Shown in pieces: positions 38,242 to 46,410 of a DNA stretch of 64,000 bases. The translations under genes and the position numbers were made by a program. Numbering within the stretch: the stretch's first letter is position 1; each line of letters opens with the position of its first letter. Origin of the DNA: an uncultured Bacteroidota bacterium (GTDB taxonomy: Bacteria > Bacteroidota > Bacteroidia > Flavobacteriales > Schleiferiaceae); contig CAJXNI010000016.1 of assembly GCA_913057235.1 (NCBI GenBank), positions 1 through 64,000 on the forward strand, written 5' to 3'. Under the pieces are notes generated by a model, which ran no database searches, was not told where the DNA came from, and saw nothing but the letters and a program-made list of their open reading frames with translations.

Positions 38242-38599
38242 TCACGCATTTTTATGATTTTGAGCAAAGTCTTTAAAGCTAATGGGCGCCCTATTTAAGA
38301 TCTTACCCAGCGTGTCATCTACTTGGTACGGGGTAGAAAAGCACGGCACCACTTATCTGGAGCGGCCTAACCAAGAAAAGTACCGTACAGTCTCTTAAAG
38401 CCTCATTAAAAGTACCTGGATCTAAAAAGTCAAAATTTCTGGAAACCACACCCGTTTTCATGGGAGGTTCTTTACCCTCTCTTAAGTCGGCTACCAAACA
38501 ACCAGCCATGCCAGCAGTTTGGGCCGCAGCTAAAAGGGCGGTACCTATGTTGCCGCCCGCTCCGCTCAAAAATACTTTAATATTTTGATGGTTAGACAT
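38242..38599 (-). pseudogene. NmrA-like NAD(P)-binding protein with internal deletion
   Basis: The N-terminal part (from ATG 38599) reads IKVFLSGAGGNIGTALLAAA ... NEALRDCTVLFLVRPLQI, the start of an NmrA-like atypical SDR, and stops at 38315. Just beyond, in another frame, lies the family's C-terminal end (DTLGKILNRAPISFKDFA, stop at 38242-38244). About 150 central codons are missing, so an internal deletion joined the two ends near 38330-38345, beside a GGTA repeat. It converges on the other decayed oxidoreductase with one base between them. Confidence 0.78.
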
Positions 38600-38608
38600 T
38601 TTTAAATA

Positions 38609-39898
38609 TCACCTGTTGTAATTGAGTCCAAAATTAATAAAGGTGCCGCCACTTAAACCAGGCAGCGCAGCCCCAAAAACATTGCTCAGGCCCGTGTACA
38701 TTTCAAAGTATCCTACCCGCAAGGCATATTGTGCGTCTAACGCTAGCTCATTAAAACCACCGTAGGCCATAGCCGCCCTAAATTGATTGTTTGTATTTTC
38801 ATACACGGTAGTACCTAGTTGTGTACGTGGGAAATAACCGGGTAGGTTATGGTAATCAATCTTAGCAAAGGCGCTGCTTAACCAATTAGAGTGATTAAAC
38901 GTGTAAGTATATCCAAAACTAGCTCTGAAAGGCGCGAGGCGCCAATAGTTATCCTGATCAGGGTTGTATAACTCTCCCGTTATCCGATCGGCCTCTGCAC
39001 TAAAAAGGCTGTCTGACAGGGTAAAGACGTCATTGAGCACTACGCCATCAAAGCGGTAAGGTGTAGATCGAGAAACCTGTTCGCCCTGTGTAAAAAATAG
39101 GGTTCCAAAATCCTGAAGGGCCACGCTAATTTTACCTTTAGATAATTTAAAGCTTTGCTGAAAATCAAATGCCAGACCTATTCCGGCAACAGCCAAGTTG
39201 GCATTGCCACTGGCCTGCTCTATTTGATAACCACCGTTTATTTCAACGTAGGATCCATCGGCTGCGGTGAAAAGCTGTGTATTCTCAAATTTATAACGTG
39301 CATGACTGTGAGCAGCTAAAAAACTAGCCGCCATGTAGGCTCTGTTTTTAAGAAATGGGAACGAGAAAGAGTATTTAAATCCTGAATAATGCCAATCTTC
39401 AAAGGTACTCCCTGAAAGATCTACACTTTCACCAGCATAAGGGCTATTTCCAAACAAGGCGAGGCCCAGCGCATTTTGATTAAAATTTACGGCTGAGTAC
39501 ACTCTGGAAAAAACACTAAAACCTTGTGAATAATCGGGAGCATAAAACGCCAAAGGCGTGTGCAGGCGTTCAAAATACCCAAGCTCTAAACTTTGCCGAT
39601 ATCCCAGTACCAGTAGATTATTTACCTGTGAGAGTAAACCTGTTTTATCCTGATCATTTAGGAATTTTTGCGTCCCAATAGTAAATAAATCTTGCGTACT
39701 AAGTTGTTGACTTGCAGCACCAAGCTCGGCCTGTATTTTAAATTGATGCCTGGGGTAATAAATTGATACCTCTGCAGATGCGAAGTCAGTGCCCAGGTTA
39801 TTGGTATCCTTTTGGCCAATGAGGCCAGACGATATAACCTGGCTGAATAGAAGAGCTAGTTGTAAAGAACGAGCGCCAAAACCTTTTGAGTAGATCAT
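38609..39898 (-). CDS. DUF5723 outer-membrane beta-barrel protein
   Basis: 429 aa with a hydrophobic N-terminus, then alternating aromatic/polar strands throughout (YMAASFLAAHSHARYKF, FRASFGYTYTFNHSNWLSS) and a terminal strand FINFGLNYNR ending near an aromatic/Arg pair, as in porin-like barrels. Matches the DUF5723 pattern of Bacteroidota. Its ATG overlaps the stop of the upstream 690-aa lipoprotein by four bases, so the pair probably works together at the outer membrane. Confidence 0.78.
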   Translation of the reverse strand: MIYSKGFGARSLQLALLFSQVISSGLIGQKDTNNLGTDFASAEVSIYYPRHQFKIQAELGAASQQLSTQDLFTIGTQKFLNDQDKTGLLSQVNNLLVLGYRQSLELGYFERLHTPLAFYAPDYSQGFSVFSRVYSAVNFNQNALGLALFGNSPYAGESVDLSGSTFEDWHYSGFKYSFSFPFLKNRAYMAASFLAAHSHARYKFENTQLFTAADGSYVEINGGYQIEQASGNANLAVAGIGLAFDFQQSFKLSKGKISVALQDFGTLFFTQGEQVSRSTPYRFDGVVLNDVFTLSDSLFSAEADRITGELYNPDQDNYWRLAPFRASFGYTYTFNHSNWLSSAFAKIDYHNLPGYFPRTQLGTTVYENTNNQFRAAMAYGGFNELALDAQYALRVGYFEMYTGLSNVFGAALPGLSGGTFINFGLNYNR

Positions 39899-41967
39899 TT
39901 AGTATTGATTGAAAGGTGTCCCACCAATTGAATATCCAAGTAATTATCAGAATAAAATTTAACCGCTTGAGCCTGAGGCGGTGTATTAAAGCTTACTCTA
40001 AAAACTAAATCAGTGGTGATTTTAAGACGGACAATCTTAGCTTGGTCTAATGGAAATTCCAATTCACTTTCAGTAGCTTCATAAGCCCTCCCATTCTCGT
40101 CTACCTTTGCCGCCTGCAAAGTTTCCATAGACTGCAAAGTGTCCAGCACCTGGCCCTGTTCATTGAGCAATAAAATGTCAATTTCAGCCGCAAAAGGATA
40201 GAAGTTTTCAGCCAAAATTTTGAAGCTACCTCCTTCGAGCCTGGCTTTAGGGTCAAAATCAATGTACCTGAAATCCTGAGTGTCTGAAATGCTCACATTC
40301 TCCAAGGACAAATTCAACGGAATTTCCGCATTTAAAAAAGCGTCTATCCCGTATTCAGTATATAAAAACTGCGTAAGATCAGGTGCGGTAACGCCATTAT
40401 TCATGTAAGCCTCCAAGTCTACCTTAAAGGTTTCAGGCCCAAGGGAAAGGAGTTCATTTACGTTGCTATTATTTTGGTTAAGATTAAAAACGGTGCGCTG
40501 GGGCTGAGGCCGGGTACCCGGTGTATTTTCCGTAGCGCGGCCAAGGGTTAAAACCTCGCCCAAGTCATCCCAAACCAGCTGTTCCTTTGTATTTTCACTT
40601 TGGGCTTCAGCCGATAGAAGCCTTAGATCCATATTAGCTCCAATATAATTATCAATCTCTAGCTGCAGACTAGCGGCTTCTAAACTTAGCGTGCCTCCTT
40701 GCAAATTAGAGAATTCATTAATGGCCGTGGTTTCAGTAGTTTTAATAGAGTCATACCCCAAAAAACCATAACCGCGATTGGCTATCAGCTCATCAATGCC
40801 GGTTTCAATGTATACACTATCTGTTAAAGACAAATTTATGAGCCGTCCACTGCTGTCTACGCGGGTTACAAACACCGTGTAGAACTCATTAAAAACATTG
40901 GTGCTTCCCGGTACACCGGTAAGATCAATATCATAATTTAAAACGGGGACTTCTATCCTTCTTTGAGAACTACCCCCGAGTGGGGCGGCTGGAATCACTT
41001 CGGTGAAAGCCAAGGGCACCCCATTTTTAATGGCACCCGGTATTTTATATTGTAGGTTAATAGCGTCATCAATAGTACTGGTAGCATCCATAAAAATTTG
41101 TCCTTCTTGTACATGCACCTTGGTCAGTAAGGCCGAGGGTGGTTCAATAGAGGCCGTAGCAGTATCTTCTACCAGATTTTGGGCGGGAAAAACGGCCGTT
41201 GCAGATACAGGATCTAGTTTATCAATAGTAAAAAGTAAGTCAATTGCATCGGTGGTGTCTATAAGTACAGGGTTGCCATTGCTACCCGGGGAGTCTAAAG
41301 ATATTAGGGTGGCCACCAATTGGCCCGTAATGGTAACGTTATTTTGTAAGCGCACCGAATCATAGTGCACGCCATTGGGACTAAGGCTTAAAATGGTGTT
41401 TTGCAAAATAGGCGTGCTGCCAGAGTTGCCAATTTCATATTGCACGTTTTGCAATTCTATAGGCAAGCCATTTTCCATGCGCAAGACCATCCAGCCATCG
41501 CGGAGTGTCATACTTTGAAAAAACTGGGTGGCGTCTACGTTAAAAGAATTAGGTCCCAGGCCAGTGAGCGGTGGGATGATTTGATTATTACCGTGGTTGG
41601 ATAAAATCAGTTGCCCCAAAATTCCAGCATTAGCCGCCATTTGAGCCAGGGTAACCTGTTCACTAATAGTACGGCTACCTAAATCAATGGATTTAATATT
41701 GGCAGTATTTTTAAAAACCTCGTTAAACGGAGGGGCTATTTCACCGGGTTTTAAGCTGGCTATTTTATTTCTAAAAACCACGCTCACCAGACCCTCTGGG
41801 TCTACCTTAACGGTAGAGTCTGCTACCAAATCATTTATATTAATGCGCGCCTTAGCTATGGGCACCAAAGTGTCTACATTCCAAGTGGCCACATCCACAT
41901 CGGGCCGGCAGGCCACCAAAAAGAGGAATCCAAATAGCAACAGGTTATTACAGAGTTTCCGACACAT
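39895..41967 (-). CDS. Large hypothetical lipoprotein
   Basis: 690 aa. Lipoprotein signal LLLFGFLFLVAC-RPDVD, then WNVDTLVPIAKARININDL, a start motif that recurs in large Bacteroidota surface lipoproteins, followed by about 650 residues of beta-rich repeats with TLxSLxxx patterns. No catalytic motif. Translationally coupled to a DUF5723 barrel, a pairing seen repeatedly in this phylum; a structural or transport-plug role is possible but unproven. Confidence 0.75.
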   Translation of the reverse strand: MCRKLCNNLLLFGFLFLVACRPDVDVATWNVDTLVPIAKARININDLVADSTVKVDPEGLVSVVFRNKIASLKPGEIAPPFNEVFKNTANIKSIDLGSRTISEQVTLAQMAANAGILGQLILSNHGNNQIIPPLTGLGPNSFNVDATQFFQSMTLRDGWMVLRMENGLPIELQNVQYEIGNSGSTPILQNTILSLSPNGVHYDSVRLQNNVTITGQLVATLISLDSPGSNGNPVLIDTTDAIDLLFTIDKLDPVSATAVFPAQNLVEDTATASIEPPSALLTKVHVQEGQIFMDATSTIDDAINLQYKIPGAIKNGVPLAFTEVIPAAPLGGSSQRRIEVPVLNYDIDLTGVPGSTNVFNEFYTVFVTRVDSSGRLINLSLTDSVYIETGIDELIANRGYGFLGYDSIKTTETTAINEFSNLQGGTLSLEAASLQLEIDNYIGANMDLRLLSAEAQSENTKEQLVWDDLGEVLTLGRATENTPGTRPQPQRTVFNLNQNNSNVNELLSLGPETFKVDLEAYMNNGVTAPDLTQFLYTEYGIDAFLNAEIPLNLSLENVSISDTQDFRYIDFDPKARLEGGSFKILAENFYPFAAEIDILLLNEQGQVLDTLQSMETLQAAKVDENGRAYEATESELEFPLDQAKIVRLKITTDLVFRVSFNTPPQAQAVKFYSDNYLDIQLVGHLSINTK

Positions 41968-42033
41968 AAGATGAATTTGCAGGCAAGGTACTAAAGTTAG
42001 GGCAGGTATTTAGATGGTTGCCTTAGCTCCATT

Positions 42034-42064
42034 AAAAAAGCCGCCCTATCAGGAGCGGCTTTTA
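42034..42064 (-). terminator. Rho-independent terminator
   Basis: AAAAAGCCGC pairs with GCGGCTTTT; the minus-strand transcript ends in a T run. Ends the TM2-domain gene. Confidence 0.85.
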
Positions 42065-42084
42065 AAATAACTTAATTGGTTGAT

Positions 42085-42468
42085 TTAGAAATCTTGAGTA
42101 AGAATGTTAATCAAGTCTACTACAGCCCATACACCGCAACCTCCTAAAGTGAGAATGTAAAGAATGTTCCAACCCACAGGTTTTTTTGCATACCAGCGGT
42201 GAAACGCCAATGGAAGAACAAAAAATCCAAGGGCCCACAATCCTACTAAAATCCAGTCTTTCTCGCCTAGTTTCTCTGCTTTTTCTTCGACATCAGGAGT
42301 TGAATCAGAAGTATTTACTGAAGTAGTCTCAGTAATTTGAGCCTCTGATTTTAGGTTGGTTGATTCAACCTTTTGGGTTTGTGCTTCTTTTTGAACTGGG
42401 AAAGAAGCATTTAAGCTACCTAAAGCAATCACTAAGCAGGCGCTTACTGTTAATAGAATTTTTTTCAT
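42085..42468 (-). CDS. TM2-domain membrane protein
   Basis: 127 aa from ATG 42468 (MKKILLTVSACLVIALG, a signal peptide or first helix). A polar Glu/Thr-rich segment of about 60 residues leads into a TM2 domain: PLAFHRWYAKKPVGWNILY, then LGGCGVWAVVDLINIL, with the conserved Arg-Tyr/Trp and Asp. TM2 proteins have two helices linked by a short turn; bacterial members are mostly uncharacterised. Divergent from a secreted protein and close to a DUF2752 gene. Confidence 0.82.
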   Translation of the reverse strand: MKKILLTVSACLVIALGSLNASFPVQKEAQTQKVESTNLKSEAQITETTSVNTSDSTPDVEEKAEKLGEKDWILVGLWALGFFVLPLAFHRWYAKKPVGWNILYILTLGGCGVWAVVDLINILTQDF

Positions 42469-42521
42469 TTTTAAATAATTAAGATTAAGATCCAAATGTA
42501 AAAAATAAGACCTTTGATTTA

Positions 42522-43421
42522 ATGAAGCGAAATATTTTTTTGAGTCTTATTGGACTCTTGTTTTTTTACAACGGCTCTTCCCAGGCAGACACCTTTGAGT
42601 TAATAGGAACACTGGAGATAGAAAACCTAAACACCATAACCTTAAAATTAAGTTTTACCGCTGATAAAAATGGTAAAGTTAAAGGCATCTCCATCACTGA
42701 CTTTTACGGAGAAGACCGCACCCTTTCCAAAATTAAAGGCACACTTGATTACCAAAATCAACTTTTGAGCTTTAAGGAGATTGCAAATATATCTACCAAG
42801 TCAACCGCACCCGATAGCACCTTTTGCTTTATTGAAGTTAAAGACCTACCACTCTCAATCAAAGATGAACGGAATGTGGCCAGAGGCAACTTTACGGGGA
42901 GATATAAAAGCGGAGAAAAATGCGCAACCGGAACTCTAAGTCTGGTGGGCGCCAATTTTTTAGAAGGGCTTATTGCCGAGGTTTCTACTGAAAGTGATGG
43001 AGAATCGCAAGAAGAGAGAACCCAAGTAATTCCCGCCAGCTTTGCCCAGAACATCATTACTCAATTAAACCCAAATACAAAATTAGAAGACGGTACTTTG
43101 GTACAGCTCAACCATTGGATGAGTGATACGGTAAAAATTGAATTGTGGGATAGTTATGAAGAAGATAATGATCAGGTGAATATTTACATTAACGGAGCCC
43201 TTACCTACCCTCTAGTAGTAGCTAAAGAACGTAAGCAATACTTTAAATTTGCTTTGGAAGGTTCTACTACACTTTTAAAAATTGAAGCCCTTAATGAGGG
43301 TACCAACCCACCCAACACGGTTAATGCGCACTTAATAGATAACGGACACGTAATTCCCCTGGTAACTAAATTACTTAAGGGCCAAGCCGTTATGGTAGAA
43401 ATAAATCGTAATGTTCACTAA
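42522..43421 (+). CDS. Hypothetical secreted protein
   Basis: 299 aa with a signal peptide (IFLSLIGLLFFYNGSSQA). N-terminal half: a beta-rich domain with ITLKLSFTADKNGKVKG, resembling lipid-sandwich lipoproteins; C-terminal half: VKIELWDSYEEDNDQVNIYING, a beta-sandwich that recurs in Bacteroidota exported proteins. No catalytic motif. Its last codons overlap the start of the DUF2752 gene by 11 bases, so the two are coupled. Confidence 0.7.
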   Translation: MKRNIFLSLIGLLFFYNGSSQADTFELIGTLEIENLNTITLKLSFTADKNGKVKGISITDFYGEDRTLSKIKGTLDYQNQLLSFKEIANISTKSTAPDSTFCFIEVKDLPLSIKDERNVARGNFTGRYKSGEKCATGTLSLVGANFLEGLIAEVSTESDGESQEERTQVIPASFAQNIITQLNPNTKLEDGTLVQLNHWMSDTVKIELWDSYEEDNDQVNIYINGALTYPLVVAKERKQYFKFALEGSTTLLKIEALNEGTNPPNTVNAHLIDNGHVIPLVTKLLKGQAVMVEINRNVH

Positions 43422-43743
43422 GCTATTCCTTAAAATACCACCTAAAATACGCGCTTGGTCTGCACTGGCATTGATGATTTTTGCGGCCGCCTTACTCTTG
43501 TATTTACCCGCTGACCATTTTGACGAAGGCCAAAGCATTTGCCTTTCGGTTCTCTTGCTTGATACGGAATGTTATGCCTGCGGAATGACCCGCGGTATAC
43601 AGCACCTCATTCATTTTGAGTTTGCAGAAGCCTGGCTTTTCAATAAGCTTTCATTTGTGGTGCTACCGCTACTTATATATCTAATAAGCTCCAGCATTAT
43701 AAAGGATTTTAGGGCCAGTAATTCTTCAAAAACAAAACTTTAA
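43411..43743 (+). CDS. DUF2752 membrane protein
   Basis: 110 aa with two hydrophobic helices (about 15-32 and 80-98) around the signature ECYACGMTRGIQHL, the CxxCGMTR motif of DUF2752, plus conserved His and Asn in helix 2. The two close Cys suggest metal or redox chemistry near the membrane surface. DUF2752 and TM2 genes often lie near each other, and here a TM2 gene is the divergent neighbour one gene away. Function unknown. Confidence 0.85.
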   Translation: MFTKLFLKIPPKIRAWSALALMIFAAALLLYLPADHFDEGQSICLSVLLLDTECYACGMTRGIQHLIHFEFAEAWLFNKLSFVVLPLLIYLISSSIIKDFRASNSSKTKL

Positions 43744-43794
43744 GAAAGTTTTACTCTTTTCGGCTTACTCCGATTATTATGTACCTTGCCACTT

Positions 43795-45456
43795 ATGGTA
43801 CAAAAAACCACAAGTGACTTGCAGCTCGTTTACTTAATTAGCCTCTTCACGGGCTTTCTACTCACCTCATGGACCACTTTTGCCCAACCTTTAGAAGATG
43901 ATTTTGAGGGCAATGGCTCAATAAACAGCTGGTTTGGAGATGATTGCCAAATTAGTCATCCCTACGCGAACCCCTTTCCACAAGGAAATAATACTTCTGC
44001 CCAAGTTTTAAAGTATGAAGATGTGGGCGGTACTTTTGCCAATTTACGATTTGATGCAGGCCAAAATTTAAACCTTGCCCAATATTCGGCTTTTCGGTTT
44101 AAAATTTACGTGCCCTCTTCCAGTCTTACCGGCAATCAAAACAATCAGGTATCCTTAAAACTACAAGATAGTAGGCTTGGTGCACCCTGGTCTACCCAGT
44201 GTGAAGTAATCAAAAATATAGTTTTAGACCAGTGGCAAACCATAACTATTGATTTTGCCTCTGACCCCTACAATAACTTGGATCCGAGCTCGCTGCCTCC
44301 CACTCAGCGCAATGATTTTAATCGCGTTCTCATTCAGGTAAACGGTGAAAACAACAATGACCATGTTACAGCCTACCTAGATGATTTTTACTACCATGAT
44401 ACAGTGCAGGTAGCGCTAAGCTATAATCAATTGGTTTGGGCTGATGAGTTTAACGCAAATGGCGCACTTGACACCAGCAAATGGTTTCATCAAACGCAAT
44501 TGCCCTTGGGCAACAGTTGGTATAACGGAGAAATACAGCATTACACAGATCGTACGGTAAACGCCTCCCAGAGTAATGGCAGCCTCCACTTGGTGGCTAA
44601 GAAAGAAACCTTCACAGACCAGGGTCATACCAAGCAGTATACCTCTGCCCGCTTAAACTCAAAATTTGCCTTTACCTATGGCCGTATTGAGGTACGCGCA
44701 AAACTTCCTACAGGTGTAGGCACTTGGCCAGCCATCTGGACTCTGGGTAAAAACATTATTGAACCAGGCGCCTATTTTACCCTGCAGGGCGAAGGAAAAG
44801 TTAGTTGGCCAGCCTGCGGTGAGATGGATATTATGGAGCATTGGGGCAATAACCAAAACTATGTTTCCAGTGCTACCCACACCCCTTCAAGCTTTGGCGG
44901 AACCATCAATCATGGAGGCCAAACCATTAGCACAGTTTCTCAGCAATTTCATGTGTATGCCCTGGAGTGGACTCCTGAAAATCTAACCTTTAGTGTAGAT
45001 AGTGTAGTTCATTTTGTATACCAGCCTACCACAAAAGATGCCAATACCTGGCCTTTTGACGCAGACCATTATATTTTACTCAACATTGCCATAGAGCCTA
45101 GTATAGACCCCAACTTTACACAAGATACCCTGGAAATTGATTACGTGCGGGTATATCAAGCTGATAACGTAGGGAGCCAATTATCAAATGATTTTAACCT
45201 TGAAAAGCTAAAGCCCTATCCTAATCCCGTACGAAATCACTTTTCTTTACCTTTTTCAGGCGATGGCTTAATTAGCGGCCAAAACTTACAGGGAGAAATA
45301 TTCAACAGCAGAGGCCAAAAGGTAGCGCAAACGCTGCTTAAAGCGAAAGGTAATGAACTAAAGGTTAACGATTTGCAAAGCCTACCCTCAGGAATTTATT
45401 ACTTACAATTTAGCGTTAAGCCTAAGAACTATCAGGTAAAATTCAGTAAAATTTAG
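43795..45456 (+). CDS. GH16 beta-glucanase (laminarinase-like) with T9SS sorting domain
   Basis: 553 aa from ATG 43795. Signal peptide ending near FAQP; a carbohydrate-binding-like beta-sandwich (about 30-205); GH16 domain (about 210-465) with the catalytic motif GEMDIMEHW (Glu343 nucleophile, Asp345, Glu348 acid/base); then a type A T9SS sorting domain (LKPYPNPVRNHFSLPF ... GIYYLQFSVK). Expected to be secreted and to cleave beta-1,3-glucan such as algal laminarin. TACCTTG just upstream resembles a -7 box. No SusC/SusD pair is nearby, so this is not a classical PUL. Confidence 0.9.
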   Translation: MVQKTTSDLQLVYLISLFTGFLLTSWTTFAQPLEDDFEGNGSINSWFGDDCQISHPYANPFPQGNNTSAQVLKYEDVGGTFANLRFDAGQNLNLAQYSAFRFKIYVPSSSLTGNQNNQVSLKLQDSRLGAPWSTQCEVIKNIVLDQWQTITIDFASDPYNNLDPSSLPPTQRNDFNRVLIQVNGENNNDHVTAYLDDFYYHDTVQVALSYNQLVWADEFNANGALDTSKWFHQTQLPLGNSWYNGEIQHYTDRTVNASQSNGSLHLVAKKETFTDQGHTKQYTSARLNSKFAFTYGRIEVRAKLPTGVGTWPAIWTLGKNIIEPGAYFTLQGEGKVSWPACGEMDIMEHWGNNQNYVSSATHTPSSFGGTINHGGQTISTVSQQFHVYALEWTPENLTFSVDSVVHFVYQPTTKDANTWPFDADHYILLNIAIEPSIDPNFTQDTLEIDYVRVYQADNVGSQLSNDFNLEKLKPYPNPVRNHFSLPFSGDGLISGQNLQGEIFNSRGQKVAQTLLKAKGNELKVNDLQSLPSGIYYLQFSVKPKNYQVKFSKI

Positions 45457-45486
45457 TGGCAGTGGCTTTCGGCCAAAGATCCAGCG

Positions 45487-46401
45487 CTACAAGTGTTTTT
45501 GCAAATTTTGCGCTAGTAATTCATGGGGCTGTATGCGGCTGTGCTCTAGTTTGTGTAAGCGTAGCCAATTTAAAAAGCTCTCTAAATTGGTTAATTCCAT
45601 TTTACCCCAACTATCAGCGTCCCCAAGAGCCGGAAGAGAACGTTCTAAAGCTTCTTGTAAGTCCAGATCTTTATCGGCCTGCGGCAGCTGAGCCCTTAAA
45701 ATATCTAAAGCTTCCTGGGGATGATCAAGAGCGTGCCTAAAACCTTTTTTGGTGGCTTGCAAAAAAGCCCTGTAGCTGGCCTCTTTTTTTTGCGCACGTT
45801 CTTGCTCACAAGCCAGCACCGGAGAATAGGAATAGGGTATGCCGTAGTCATGCATTTTAAAGAGGCGTAATTCCACATTTTTTTGTTGAGCCTCTACCCC
45901 TTCCCAATTTTCAAAAATCCAGGTAGAATGTGTCTCACCTCTTAGAATGGTGTTCCAAATTCCCAATTTTTGGGGGTAGGTAATTTTCAAATCTCCCTGG
46001 CCACCATCATTTTTTATCATTTGCTTCACAATGCCATCTTCATACCGTGCCTGATAGGAAGCATAGCCCTTTCCATCTAAATCAGCCGGGCGCATAATGG
46101 TACTTTCAGCCGCTACAGCAATGGCACTGAGGTCTTTTTGAAAAATTGTGGCTGCAGCTTGCAGTTTACAAGGCTGCGTTTTAGTGCGGTAGCTAATTAC
46201 GCTTTCCAGCGGACAGAGGGCAAAATCAGCTACGCCATTTTCTACCTTTTTAGCAGGCGTTAATGCATAATGATCGTTTCCGGGATGCGTAATGCGTACC
46301 TCCAAACCAACCTCAGCATAAAAATTTAACTGTTTGGCCACCAAAAAGCCATAATGGTTAATGTTGGGAGTCCAGTCTAAAGCCAGCGTTAATTGCTTCA
46401 T
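45487..46401 (-). CDS. NMT1/THI5-like protein without export signal
   Basis: 304 aa. Start ATG 46401 (MKQLTLALDWTPNINHYGF) opens directly into the NMT1/THI5 periplasmic-binding-protein fold (LDWTPNxxHxGF, ARYEDGIVKQMI). It has no signal peptide and no ABC permease or ATPase beside it, so a transporter subunit role is doubtful. The fungal THI5 enzymes make the HMP pyrimidine of thiamine from PLP and His, using a CCCFC cluster; the equivalent place here (YSYSPVLACEQE) has only one Cys. It lies ten bases downstream of fhs, hinting at one-carbon or pyrimidine metabolism. Confidence 0.75.
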   Translation of the reverse strand: MKQLTLALDWTPNINHYGFLVAKQLNFYAEVGLEVRITHPGNDHYALTPAKKVENGVADFALCPLESVISYRTKTQPCKLQAAATIFQKDLSAIAVAAESTIMRPADLDGKGYASYQARYEDGIVKQMIKNDGGQGDLKITYPQKLGIWNTILRGETHSTWIFENWEGVEAQQKNVELRLFKMHDYGIPYSYSPVLACEQERAQKKEASYRAFLQATKKGFRHALDHPQEALDILRAQLPQADKDLDLQEALERSLPALGDADSWGKMELTNLESFLNWLRLHKLEHSRIQPHELLAQNLQKHL

Positions 46402-46410
46402 TTTCAATGT

